Source: Dendrobium chrysotoxum
Lineage: Eukaryota; Streptophyta; Magnoliopsida; Asparagales; Orchidaceae
Direction of reading: 5' to 3'
NCBI GenBank assembly: GCA_019925795.1
Contig: CM034301.1
Span: 46,215,783-46,279,782 of the forward strand
Length of the DNA stretch: 64,000 bases
Part shown: positions 35,714 through 47,327 of the stretch, piece by piece
Numbering within the stretch: position 1 is the first letter of the stretch
How the letters are laid out: each line of letters opens with the position of its first letter
Program-made: the position numbers and the translations under genes
Notes under the pieces: model-generated
Seen by the model: only the letters and a program-made list of their open reading frames with translations
What the model was told of the DNA's origin: nothing
Databases searched by the model: none

Positions 35714-37299
35714 CTAGGGAGTTAAAAAAAATCATTTGAATTTTACTCATGCATTTATTTTTTAAATAAATAAATCACTTAAATTTTAACTTTTTTTTTT
35801 AAAAGGAATACTTTGAATTTCTTTTTCAGCTGTCCTACGGCCTATTTGCTGTCAACTGTTTTTTTTTTTTTTTTTTTTTTTCTGGCGTGCAATTCTATGA
35901 TATCTCAATTCCAAACTTGCGTGTTTTTCATGGAATCCATCTTATCGCACACACAAGAGAAGAAAAAGATTACAATTCAAACTTGAAACTCGATCATTAT
36001 TTTAATAATAATATTCAAAAAAATTATAATCAGATTTATTATTTTAGTGATTATATTCATAATAATAATAATAACCAATTTTACAATTTCAAAAATTGTT
36101 AGACAATGGATTAACGAAAGTAATTTATACGATTTCAATGCAATCTTTATTTTATTTTTTGTTTTATTTTTAAAAAAGTGCATAAGTGACCAAGCATGGA
36201 ACATAAATGTTTGGTTATAAGTTTTTAAAATAATTGTGTATTATAAATATAGTGTGAATTAAATACATTGTATTTTGATTTTTTTTTAGTTGTTTATCTG
36301 GTTGTAAAATAAACTCATAAAATTATTTTTATATTTATTTTGTTGAAAAAGAAATATATTACTCTTTCAATGTTGGGAACAGTGACTCAACGATATCTAT
36401 GATATCATAGATGATGTCATATTCAACAAAATGGTGCACTAGTGTGGGGTTGACATTAGAGTTGGTGGTAACATGGGCTACATTGCTTCGGGGATGGCGA
36501 AGTCAGGATCGATGACGAGATGGTTGCAGGGTTGGGCATGTGGTCATGTGGGAATAATACGATTATACGAGATTATGGACGATGTGGTTCTACGGCGATA
36601 GTAAGATTAGAATTGAGGGTGGTGTGGGGATGTGGATGATGACATCATGACATTGATGGGGAAGTTGGGGATGTTGAGGGCATGCAAAGTCTACATATTT
36701 GAAATTTATTTGATTTTGACAAAATGTGAACTTATAAAAAGTATGGATATTAAAAATTCTCATATAGAAATACTTCTTAATTGCTTCACTTAAAAAAAAA
36801 AAAATCAATACTCATTTTTATCTTACTCTCTATCCCTAAGGCATCAAAACAAAAAACGCTACTCCTATTAATGCCAAGGGATCATACAAAAAAAAAAAAA
36901 GACAGCACGCTCCAATGCTGTATGCCATTAACAGTAGTTGAGTCTTAGAGTTATGTGATAGTCCCACATATATACATATGAGTTAAAATAATTGCATTGA
37001 AGACACAAGATTTCTACATAAGCAAATCTAAAAACCAAAAAAATACAAGGCCTACTCCAATTAAAATAATTTCAGTAGTATAAGCTAAATGAAAAATTAT
37101 CACTCTTTTCAACAACTAGGGAAAGTGCTATGTAATGCAATAAACTTACAAAAATGTAAAACTTTTCCTATGGCGGTTGGAGTCTAGTGGCATTAAAGTT
37201 GATATTGTACGGTGAACCTTAGGTGACAGTGTCAAATGATAGTAAGCAAGAGATATCGTAAGTCCAACAATGATAATTGATCAATTCGATTACTAGATA

Positions 37300-37960
37300 A
37301 GAGGGGTATAATAAAGAACCTAAAAGGCTAGTGTTAGATGTCGATGTTAGAGAATGTTAGATATCAATAATTACTAGATATTGAACAAATTGAACAACAA
37401 ATGACGAGAAACGTTGAAAGTTAGGAGATAGAGAGAGGACAGTCGATTTGATCGTTCTCATAATAGAATGGATATTAGGTGAAATGAAAGGTGGGTTTCA
37501 AAGCAATTGCTATATGACATATGATGCGAGATTTTGAATAGGAGGCTAACATCAATCAACTAATTGTTTTCGTAAAATTACAGGAAACCAAGTGATCTGA
37601 AAGGCACATGTTAAACATCATATAATTATCAATATGAGATGCCAAAAATTGGGCGATGAATAGTGATTAGCTTTACAATTATGAATCATAACATAGTAGG
37701 AAGATTGAGCGATTTGGAAGGCAAGGATTTGACATCAATAATTGACAAAGATCAGTTATCAACATGCATCCGATAACGAGGGGCGTCAAAATTTTAAATT
37801 ATTAAGAATGGTCGACTCATTTATTCTCCCAATATGAAAGAAGATCAACCGAAAAAATTAAGTTCGGACAATAATGATTAGCAATCATTAGATGTCAATT
37901 ATTAAAAGGAGGATGATACAATCATTCTTTTGATACGGTCAGATTTTGCAGAGATGTCCA
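37300..37960. repeat. third copy of dispersed repeat 'X'
   Basis: Words such as GTGTTAGATGTCGATG, GTTAGATATCAATAATT and ATTGACAAAG match the style and order of 8940-9341 and 19301-19640. No coding sequence is seen. Confidence 0.4.
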
Positions 37961-38428
37961 AGCATAAATTATAGACCATTTATTGATATTTCAAATAGCG
38001 ATCAAATTCTAGAATGATCTATGAGCTTTTAAATTTATCTGCCAAAATATCTCTAAAAATATGAATTATTTAAAAATATTAGAAGATGGATTTTTTCACT
38101 GTTAAAATACATCAACTCTTGAATAGAATGACCCAAATCACCCCCTCATTTCAAAATATGAGGGATGAATTCCATCACCTACCCAATGTAGTCAGCAGGT
38201 GTTCCGCAAGGATCAAGCGGCATTCGAGCACACAACATCTACCAAGGCATACTAGTTTTTCGTAATCATAATTTTGAAAAAACCACATTAAGGTTTGATA
38301 ACCTCAACATGAAGCACAATGTGATTTTGTTTTTGTAGCATTCTATAGTAAACAAAGAGTTCATTTTGGCAAAAGAGCACCACTACATGTCTTAACATGT
38401 GACAATAAGTTGAAATTTAGATTCATAT

Positions 38429-38628
38429 ATATATATAAATATATTAGAGGAACGGGGGTATCTATCCGCTGTCATTTCAAAGGGAGCATATTGCAGCGTA
38501 AATAATCCCTCGGCAGAACCTAACGAGACCATCCACCGGCATCAGACCCACACTTGCTTTGCCCCACTTAAGAGGCGATGCCGTAATAGACGGGATTCGA
38601 ACCGGAGATTGGAGGTTTCCAACCGTGC
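38429..38628 (-). mobile_element. tRNA-derived SINE with target duplication
   Basis: On the minus strand the B box GGTTCGAATCC (38593-38603) matches the pol III consensus exactly, and the body runs on for ~150 bp to an AT-rich tail. The direct repeat AT(C/T)TAGATTCATAT (14 bp, one mismatch, written on the plus strand) flanks it at 38415-38428 and 38629-38642. The region that should hold the A box is short, so the copy seems 5'-truncated. It lies ~330 bp beyond the stop codon of the ankyrin gene, in the same orientation. Confidence 0.75.
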
Positions 38629-38957
38629 ATCTAGATTCATATTCAAAAAGCATTTCTTGCAACACTGAATTTGATACAAAGTACAAACCAAGACAGCATT
38701 CCTCCTGATCACACTCTTAGTCTGATTCTAGAAATAAAACACAGACTATAAACAGTAAAAGGTTATCACAAGCTATAACCGGTTAAGATAGAAGCATAAC
38801 TCCCACTGTAAACAGAACTTACCACAAACACACTCATTCTGAAAGATTACTCTATATGGAGCAAACTTACAATAGGCTACTAAGTTAAAAAAACAGACTA
38901 ATATGCACTCAAAGGAGCATTATCACCTGCTTTCTCCCATGTCATCTGCTTCCTCTT

Positions 38958-41900
38958 TCAAGATACTGGAGGAACGCATCCTCTGAACAATCGACTTTGG
39001 CGTTGATTGGTTGATGAGCCATCCACTGCCAAGCCCTGCGCTCCGAAGCAGAAGTACTGGTTCATGAGCTTTGCATTCTTGAAACTTGATCTCTGGGATG
39101 AACTCCCTGTATAATTTGAACAGGCGGTGTCGCCGATTGCCTCCTCGTCTTCAGAAACACCCTTCTGCTTCTCTAACGTGGGTGAGGGTGATGACAAAAG
39201 AGAACTAGATAAGGAGCTTACTGGAATCCGTGTTTGTGAAGGAGCTAGGTGTGGCATGGCCTGAATTACACCGTGCATAAGCCCAGCAGCAAATTTTTTC
39301 TTCGTTGTGGGGCTCGGCATGGAGGTCCTCACTGCGAGTGTTCGCTTGTTGTTTATAAGAGATGATTGCGGCTTCAAAAATCGCTGACGCAGAGGTGTTG
39401 GTGTTTCCTCACGCTCGCTCCATTTCTTCAATAAGCTCATGGAATCATCATCAGTTTTCTTCTCCTTGCGACGAGGCCATCTGAGCAGTATCTTGAGCCG
39501 CCTCGCTGCACTATTGACAGAACTTGAAGCTTTCTTTTTATCGGAATGCTCATTATTCTCTTCAATAGGTTCAAAGTGAGGTAGCGGGAGCTCACTCTTT
39601 CCTATACTGGAGCTTGAGCTTGGCCTCCCACTGGCTTCCGATGCCTCAATGCCAGTATATAGGAATATTTCACCATCAGAGATCCTGAAGGAGGTACCTG
39701 GGCTGTTTCCAATGCCAGATTGCATCTTCAACTGAGAAACAATCGCTGCTTTAGCCTTCAAATCCTTTAAATGAGATATCCCACCAGCTGAGACCAACAG
39801 TTTGACAAGTATATCTGAAGATGCAGAATGAGGACGTCGGCTGAGCAGATCAAGTGGTGTCATGCCATCGATGTCTTGAATGTTCAGTTTAATCGATGGG
39901 ATGGTCAAAAGGACCTCAACGAGGTTACACTGTAAGTTGCCAATCACTGCAACGTGGAGTGCGGTTCTGCCATCATTATTTTGAATGTTGATGATTTCCC
40001 GGATGTTAACAATGTTTCCATAGATCAGATGCTTCATTAGCTCCATTTGACGATCTAGCCTTCGGAAACCAGGAGTTCTAAAGCCTGCTATTGCCATGTG
40101 AAGGAAAGTATCGCCAGCATTGTTTTTGAAACAAGATAATGAGGGAGATGCAGATATCAAGGCTTCAACAATTGGTAGATGCCCTCGAAATGCAGCAACA
40201 TGTAGTGATGTGTTCCCTTGATTGTCTTTGGATTCAATGATGTTAAAGGCTGTGATAAGGTCATTAACCACCTGCAATTATGATAAGATAAAATGGTTCT
40301 TTTAACTTAGTATATGTAATTGCTTACAAAAACTTGTTAACAGTTCAATGTTCCATACACTGAAGTGTGAATGTTTTTATAATCTAGTTTTAGCGTAAGT
40401 CACAGCTCAGCTGTAAATCTAAGCTTCCACTGCACAGCTGTAAATCAAAGCTTTGTCCGAAACAATAAGCATCTAATAAATTAACAATATGAAGTATATA
40501 ACAGACATTAACCAATGTGAAAATATTTCCCATTAAGATGCACTAATACTCCTAATCCTTCAAATGCTTCGCACCAAGGAAGGTGTAGAATCATAAATTT
40601 GGCGATAGAATAAGAAAGGATTGGAGGGGAATGGGCTAAGTCAACTAGACCGAATAAAAAATAACTAATCATCATCATTAGCCATAGCCCTATTTAGATT
40701 TTGCATTATGAATCCTCACTTTTCATTCAATCGCTTTGCGTATACCTTGAGTTGTTAAATATATTCTTCACAAATCATTTTGAAAACTTTCAATACATGT
40801 AACCTTAGGACTACCCACTTTTACTTCCTAATCCTCTAGTAACAATATTACTTACTTGCCGAAGGAATCATTTTCTATCCTTCTTTGTATAGCTTTAAAC
40901 TGGCTAAGTTTATTTTCAATCACCTTATCTTCAATAGACGTTGCTCCAACTATACATCTAATAGAATTATTAGTTAATTATTCCTCCTAATTTTGCCACA
41001 CATTAATCATAATATTCTTAATTTTACCACAAAACTTGGATATAAATGATTTTTTATTTACAATCCAAGATTTGGATCCATATAACATCGTTGTCTAATT
41101 ATGATTCGATAAATTTATCTTGAAGTTTATATGATATCCTCTTATCATATAAAACTCCCAAAGCATTTCTTCATTTGAACAATCTGAACTTAACTCTAGA
41201 AGTAATATCTTCGTATACGTCTTCATTCTTCTATACAATAAATACAAGATACTTAAATGTAACACATGTAGGTATCATTTTATCTTCTAATAATATTGAA
41301 TAATAATTGTTAACATCATACCCAATAAAATTACATATCATATGCTCAATTTTTCATCTACTAATACTATGCCTTTATTTTTTGAACATCTCAATAATTG
41401 TTCTTATTTTTTTACTTTTTAGTGGATGTCTCACAAATTAGAGATACATCATCAACAAAAGATATGCACCAAGATGCCTCAATTCCAATATAAACATCTT
41501 CTCAATCAATACAAAAAAAAAAATGAAATCAATGTTGATTATTGATGTAACCTACTGTAATTGAAAAATTTTTGAACACTTCACAACTACTACTAATACT
41601 GTAATACAGTAATACTAGTTAGCACCTATCAAACATATCTTTGATAATATCAACTTAGATTTCACAAATACTTTTATAACTTAATGTGCATAAAATTAAT
41701 TCTCATGGTACTCAATCACATACCTTCTCAAGGTCAATAAAACTCATATAAAGATTCTTTCTTTGTTCTCTATATTTCTCTTTTAATTGCCTTAATATTA
41801 CAATAAGTTTTATAGCCGATCTTTCTAGCATTAAATTAAATTAGTACTTCGAAATTGATGTAATTTTTAAGCACATATTTCTACTCTCATATAACTTCAT

Positions 41901-44900
41901 TATATCACTCATAAGTTTGTATAAAATACTTCTCCAATCATCAAAATTCTATTGAAAAGATTTGGAAAGATTTGTTAATAAGATCACTGCAATATTCCTC
42001 TTGACTATCCAAATCTGAATAGGTATCTTATATGTTGGCTGAAAGCTTAATATTTATAAATCTTTTCAGAGCCACCTCATGTTTTTGGATTAATTTATAA
42101 TACATATTTTTATATTGTTTATTATATTCACCTGCAAAATATTTTTTTCCTTAAGATTATTATTTCATAATTAATTTCAAATAATATTTTCATTTTTCCT
42201 TACTGTCTTCACCTTTAACAAAAACTATGTTATCTTCCTTTTCAATACATCTAACATCATCAAAATCTCTAAATAATGTTTAAAACTTCGTGTGATCAAA
42301 GAGAAAATGAGAAGACATCTGCAAATGCTGCACATAAAATTCTAGCTAAGCACACACCTAGCTTCATTTATGTCTAGTGCTTTGTGCTAAGGATGTTACT
42401 TTCCCCATTTATTTAGTTTGAAGTCCATGTTTATATCAAGCAAAAAAACTTTTATGCTATTTTATCATCTCCTAAACTTATCCATCATGCATGTGTGAGT
42501 GTATCAAAAGATACATTGCACATGTATGTGAGTAGGAGTATGGTGACATCTACATTCATAAACAGGTGTATGCTTGTGACATATCCCTAAGCATTTCTTG
42601 TATTTGGCTTGATTTCGATCAGAAACCTAACATTATTATCAAGACAGGACACTTAATACCAGAAATAACAGATGGATTAATAAAAACCTAGATACTCCAT
42701 TGATGACTATAAAGATATTGCACTATATCAGGGGAGCTCCAAAAAGAAACATCCAACAAATAACCTTACTTTCAACCAAGCAGGGAAAAAGAATGAATGA
42801 AAAGTTTTATCACTTATTTCAGATAATGAATTATAGTTATCCATCATAAATTCATTAGCTTTATTTGATTGGAAAAAAGTACCTATAGATTATTTTCGCA
42901 GAACTCCAAAAATAGGAAAATTTTGATAATAGAGCTAGGTCTAATGATCATGATCTAAAGATAACAAAATATCAGTTTCTTTTCCATCAAGTGAAAACCA
43001 AAATGTATTCAGTAAAAATTGTTGAAAGAACTGAAAGCAGTCTTTTTTCCTATCTTGGGTTTTTTCTTTATATGTTTTGTATCCAACCTAGCTTAAATTA
43101 CTTGATCTACTTTCTAACAAGATCATCTGAAACACTTGGGAGGGATAGCCAGTAAAATATTTCTAGCCATATAAGGGCTTGTTTGAGCTCACAAAGTGAA
43201 GGTAAGCTAGAACTGACTATTCTATTTGTTGCAAAAGCGGAGTTGGTCATTCTGTAGGGGTCAATAGAATTTAGGCTTCATTTGGAACATCTTTTTAATT
43301 ATTTTTATGGCAAGAAAAAAAATTAGTAAAAAAATAACGTAAATTTGAACAACAGCTTTTGCACTATTTTATCAAAATTATGCATTTAAAAAATCTGATT
43401 TTGAAAAAATAGTTTTGAAACTATGACCGAAAAAAAATCTTAAAAAAAACAAAAAGAGAAAAACTTAAGCTACCCCAAATAAAACCTTAGTTATCTGGCT
43501 CGCCTTTAGTGAGATTTGCTTCAATTATTACATGCAAGTGAAGTGTCGCTTTTCTTCTAACAAACTCCCACTGAACTAAAAATAAGTAGCCAACCAAACA
43601 TTTTTTTTAGAAGTTAGTTTTCCACCTCCCATTTCCACAACGGAAACTCTTCCCTTCCCTTGACCTACAAGAAGCTAAAAAAAGGGGAAGTGTTGTGAAC
43701 GTGCATATGATTATACATGTTCCTAGCATCTTGCTACCAATCAAGAAGTTTTTGATTTGAAACTTGCATATGCGATGTGCTTATGAGTTTGCCTTAATTG
43801 ACTCATAAAAAAAAAGTATCTTTGCATGGACAAAGCTATCAATATTATTAAATATGCTTCAACAAAATTCAAGAGGCTCCTTTTGAAGCATATAGTGCTT
43901 TCATGTATTGAAAAGCATGGAAATTCTAATGGTGGTGGGACCATACAATCTAAAGCACCCCTCCATTAATTGCATTTAGCTTCATATTATTAAGAAAACA
44001 GTACAAATTTGAACCTTTCATGTATGATGCAAACAAAAGAATAAGCAGCAAAATGTCAGACCTTGTGAAATCGGATCAAGCAAAAGTATATTGCAACAGT
44101 TCATACGGACTCTCAACTAACGATATAGCATTTTTGTGACACATGAACCAAAATAGAGAGTTGATTAGCTTCAAAACAAAAGAATAGAATAAGTCTTGGC
44201 TAAATTTTTATGAAATCAACTAACAGGTCAACAAACCATTTTTTAACTGTTCAAACATACCAAAAAAAGCAGATTAAAATTGAGGCAAAAAAATAATGAT
44301 GGTTACTTTTTTTATGGTTTTTCTAGGGTAGCTTTCGCATAATTTTACTTTTTCAAACACTAAGGTTTCGTTTGGGGCGGCTTTTTAACTGCTGCTTATA
44401 GCAACTTTTTAGTACTAAATTTTTAATTTTTGTACTAAAAAGCTGCTATAAGAAGCATTAGAAAAGCCGTCCCAAACGAAGCCTAAGAGTCCTATTTGAT
44501 TGCAACTTTCTTACTAATTCTTATAGTGAGAAACAACCTTTTATAATCAAATTTATTAAAATGTGATAGCTATAAGGAAGTTGTTTGATTTTTTTAAAAG
44601 ATAAAAAACATATAATACTTAGATTAACCTTCAAAAAATCTGTCTTTCCCACACTAATTTAATAACAATTTTCACAGAAAACTGCAGCAACCCAAATTAG
44701 ACCCTTAGTTGAAATCAAGAAGGCTAGTAATTAGGCTTAAATTTAACAAGGCATGCACTAGTCTAGCTAATTCTACCTTAATAGAAAAAGAGAAGAAGAC
44801 GGCTTTCTCATATTAGTAGCAAGCATATCAACCATAAACTTAAACGATACTCACCTCAACCTGCCCTCTTCCTGATGCAGCATGCAAAATGGTAGATCCC

Positions 44901-45571
44901 TGACTATCCCTATAAGCCAAGACATCAGAGCACTCCCCAATAAGTTCCTTCAACATCTCCAAGTTTCCACCCCTAGCCGCAGCAAGAACAGCCCTGTTCA
45001 CAATCTCCCACCTGAAAAACGAAACATTCCCGCTCCCTCTCCTCGACCCGCCATCAGTCTCTCCTGCACCATCAACGAAACCCCTCGGAGACACAGCATT
45101 CGCAAAGATAAGCCTGAACACCTCAGTGCTCTTTCCCCTTGCAGCTGCATAGAGTATGTCTGTGACACCATACTCCCCCTCTCCAAACACAAGAAGTGGG
45201 TCTCTCTCAAGCAGCTCATGAACAAAACCAATGTCCCCAGCAGAAGCAGCAGTATATAGAAGCCAACCACCATAGCCTGCTCTTATCAGACTGTTCTTAT
45301 TGTTCTTTGTTTCACATTCATGGAGGAGATTCCGGGCTACAAAAGACCGGCATTTAGCAGCATCAATGAACTGGGCATCATCATCCCATACAGTCTCAAG
45401 CCGCCGGATCCGGCGAAGGGAAGTTAGCTTAATGAGAAGATTGGTGTCAAGATGAAGGAGCTCTCGGACAAGTTCATAGTGGCCGTTGGCTGCCGCCCAA
45501 TCAATAGGGGAAGCGTACCACCACTGGTCGCCAGTGCTTTCCCAACGAAGAGGAAAGTATGATTGAGCCAT
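38958..45571 (-). CDS. ankyrin-repeat protein, two exons
   Basis: Exon 1 is 44855-45571 (239 codons, MAQSYFPLRWESTGDQWW...GQVE), ending at GAG|GTGAGT. Exon 2 is 38958-40271 (437 codons plus stop), starting after TTGCAG; the join is phase 0 (QVE|VVND). The 676-residue product has about nine ankyrin repeats, including SPIDWAAANGHYELVRELL, LLYTAASAGDIGFVHELL, GSTILHAASGRGQVEVV, GNTSLHVAAFRGHLPIVEAL, GRTALHVAVIGN and GMTPLDLLSRRP. A Ser/Lys-rich, probably disordered C-terminal third carries basic stretches. It has the architecture of a soluble angiosperm ankyrin family I recognise by sequence but cannot name functionally. Upstream in-frame Mets exist (to 45631), but homologues start at the MA(x)SYFPLRWEST position. 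No defects are seen. Confidence 0.9.
40640..42230 (-). pseudogene. RTE-type LINE reverse transcriptase remnant in ankyrin intron
   Basis: Read on the minus strand in several frames: LKEKYREQRKNLYMSFIDLEK (near 41750), the catalytic region ASWCISFVDDVSLICET (near 41440), SMLYGSKSWIV (near 41070) and IRCIVGATSIEDKVIENKL followed by FKAIQRR (near 40910). These match the order of plant RTE-clade RTs (DLEKAYD, FADD, LYGSE, GVAPIEDK, HVQRR). A GATGATGATTAG-like tail near 40665 suits the short tandem 3' ends of RTE elements. It is heavily mutated and non-functional. It sits in the same orientation as the host gene. Confidence 0.75.
43274..43486. mobile_element. Tourist-like MITE in ankyrin intron
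   Basis: GGCTTCATTTGGAACATC at the left pairs imperfectly with AGCTACCCCAAATAAAACC at the right. TTA flanks both sides (43271-43273 and 43487-43489). It is 213 bp and non-coding. Confidence 0.7.
44364..44483. mobile_element. 120-bp foldback MITE in ankyrin intron
   Basis: Nearly the whole element is one inverted repeat: GGTTTCGTTTGGGGCGG and CCGTCCCAAACGAAGCC at the ends, then GCTGCTTATAGCA and GCTGCTATAAGAAGC, with the apex near 44423. TAA flanks both sides (44361-44363 and 44484-44486), a PIF/Harbinger-type target. Confidence 0.85.
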
Positions 45572-46079
45572 TGGGAAAAGTAATAAGAGGGAGAGGAAAG
45601 CAGCAAGAGAATAAATCAATAAAGGACCCAACTTGCTGAGAAAGTACTTTTTTTTTTCTTTTTCACAATTGAAGGTGGAGGAAAAGGGATTTCAAGGTAG
45701 AGTAGCAAGGGGCTGCAAGGTGAGAACTTTCCACTTGAGCTAATATGAAGAAAACATAAAGCACACGGAAGAAAAACATTGAAACAGAAATGGATGATGT
45801 CACTGAGGAGCAAAATAAGAGCTTGAAGTTAGAGTAATATTTTAAAAATTAGGGGCCGGCTAGCTAATTGCTTGAACAAAGACATTGGGAAGGAAGAACC
45901 AAAAAAATCTGTAAGAAATTTCTTCAAATGCAAGCTAATGAAGCACAGAGGCACCATAAAACTGGAACCGAGTAGTCATTAGAGAAGATGACGAGTCATT
46001 AAAACACTCTTTTTGAGAAGCAGATCCGTCATCCATGAGACAATGGGGTAGCTGTAGCTTCTTCTTCGAGAAAGCAGGA

Positions 46080-46145
46080 GTGGCGGAGCTCTGGGAGGGA
46101 GGGAGGTAGGGAGGTGTGAGGTGGGGCTGCCAGCTATTTTAAAGG
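46080..46145 (-). promoter_or_regulatory. putative core promoter of the ankyrin gene
   Basis: On the minus strand CCTTTAAAATAGCTGG (near 46130-46145) is followed ~35 bp later by a pyrimidine-rich block, CACCTCCCTACCTCCCTCCC, a common plant start-site pattern. It would give a ~0.5-kb leader before the ATG at 45571. Inferred only from sequence style. Confidence 0.3.
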
Positions 46146-46976
46146 AAGTGGTGATTCCTTCAAGAGGCTTTTAAAAGGCCTGATGGAAATGAGAAATCTC
46201 AGTGGGATAGTGGAAACATGAAGTCATGAAGATAATGATGGAGACCTATGTGTATAAAATTTTTAAATAAAATGAATAGCACTTTGGCTTAAAGTGATGA
46301 GCTTGAGAATGGACATAGGTAGGTGGCTGTGCAGCGAGGATTTTTTTTTTCTCATTCTGGCTGGATGACCGCTGGTCGGTCTATTATGATTTTTCAAATT
46401 ATTTTCAACTAATTCCTTACGAATTCGATCGCTGCGGGTTCATGAATGGGTGCAGGCGTTGGTGCCTAAATTAGGTGCATGTGGGGAATGGGACTGTTAA
46501 CTCTCTATCACAAACCTTAATTGGTTAGAAAGCATGAAAATATTTTGATGTTGCTTAGGTCATATAGAATTCATTTTGAATGATTAAAGTTAATTTTGTC
46601 TACATAAGAATAAAAATTTAAGAATAAAATTAAAATTAACCTTAAAATGAATGATTAGATATGTGCGCTAATCTATGTCATATTCAAATTTGGTTTAGAA
46701 GCTAGCTGCATAAATTGCTGAAATTTAAAAATACTTAAATTTAATTAGATTTATATTTAGAAATCAATATTGATATTAAACTTCACAAAGATTGTATTTT
46801 TATATAATAATTCTATTTTCATATATATAATAAATATAATTGAATTATTATTAAAATATTTGTATTTTTTTTATAAGCAGCCAAATAAATCCTAAATTGG
46901 CTAACAGGCTTTGAATTTGAGCTCCAATAATTTTTTAATATTTTGCTAGGAATTTTTGAAAATTTAAACATTCACC

Positions 46977-46978
<2 letters not shown>

Positions 46979-47032
<54 letters not shown>
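46979..47032. repeat. (GA)27 microsatellite
   Basis: A pure GA dinucleotide run of ~54 bp lies between the ankyrin gene's upstream region and half-LINE A. Confidence 0.97.
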
Positions 47033-47035
<3 letters not shown>

Positions 47036-47327
47036 CTTTGTGCTATGCAAGCCATTTGGCTTAAAGAAATAAAGAGGAGGCGTTGAGATGTGAAAGTTTA
47101 TTCAAGAGTATAATGAATCCATGCTTTGCCATCTGTTTGCTTTCTCTTTTGCTTATGAGAAAAGGAATGGTTTTGAGTTTTTTGAGAAAGTCTTAATCAT
47201 ATTATTCTTGATCTAATCAAGAGGCAACTAGTAGCTTAATTACAAAAATTTTGATTTAACCTTGTTCATTTATTGGGCAACCCCTAATCTCAGTAATAAA
47301 TAAGGTTATAAGAGCTTAAATAGAGAT

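Larger units (their letters stand above)
31472..38428. other. ~7 kb intergenic region without recognised genes
   Basis: After the TLC gene's probable 3' UTR there is AT-rich DNA with short chance ORFs only (for example 33988-34278). It holds an LTR-like block at 32370-33080, a tandem duplication at 35419-35713, a T24 run at 35859-35882 and another copy of repeat X at 37300-37960, listed separately. Confidence 0.6.

Noticed and set aside
38580..38630. A tRNA gene suggested by GGTTCGAATCC
   Set aside because: No cloverleaf or A box can be formed, and target duplications flank a 200-bp body, so it is a SINE.
38477..38686. 69-codon minus-strand ORF
   Set aside because: It lies across the SINE and its flanks; the tRNA-like B box and target duplication explain the sequence.
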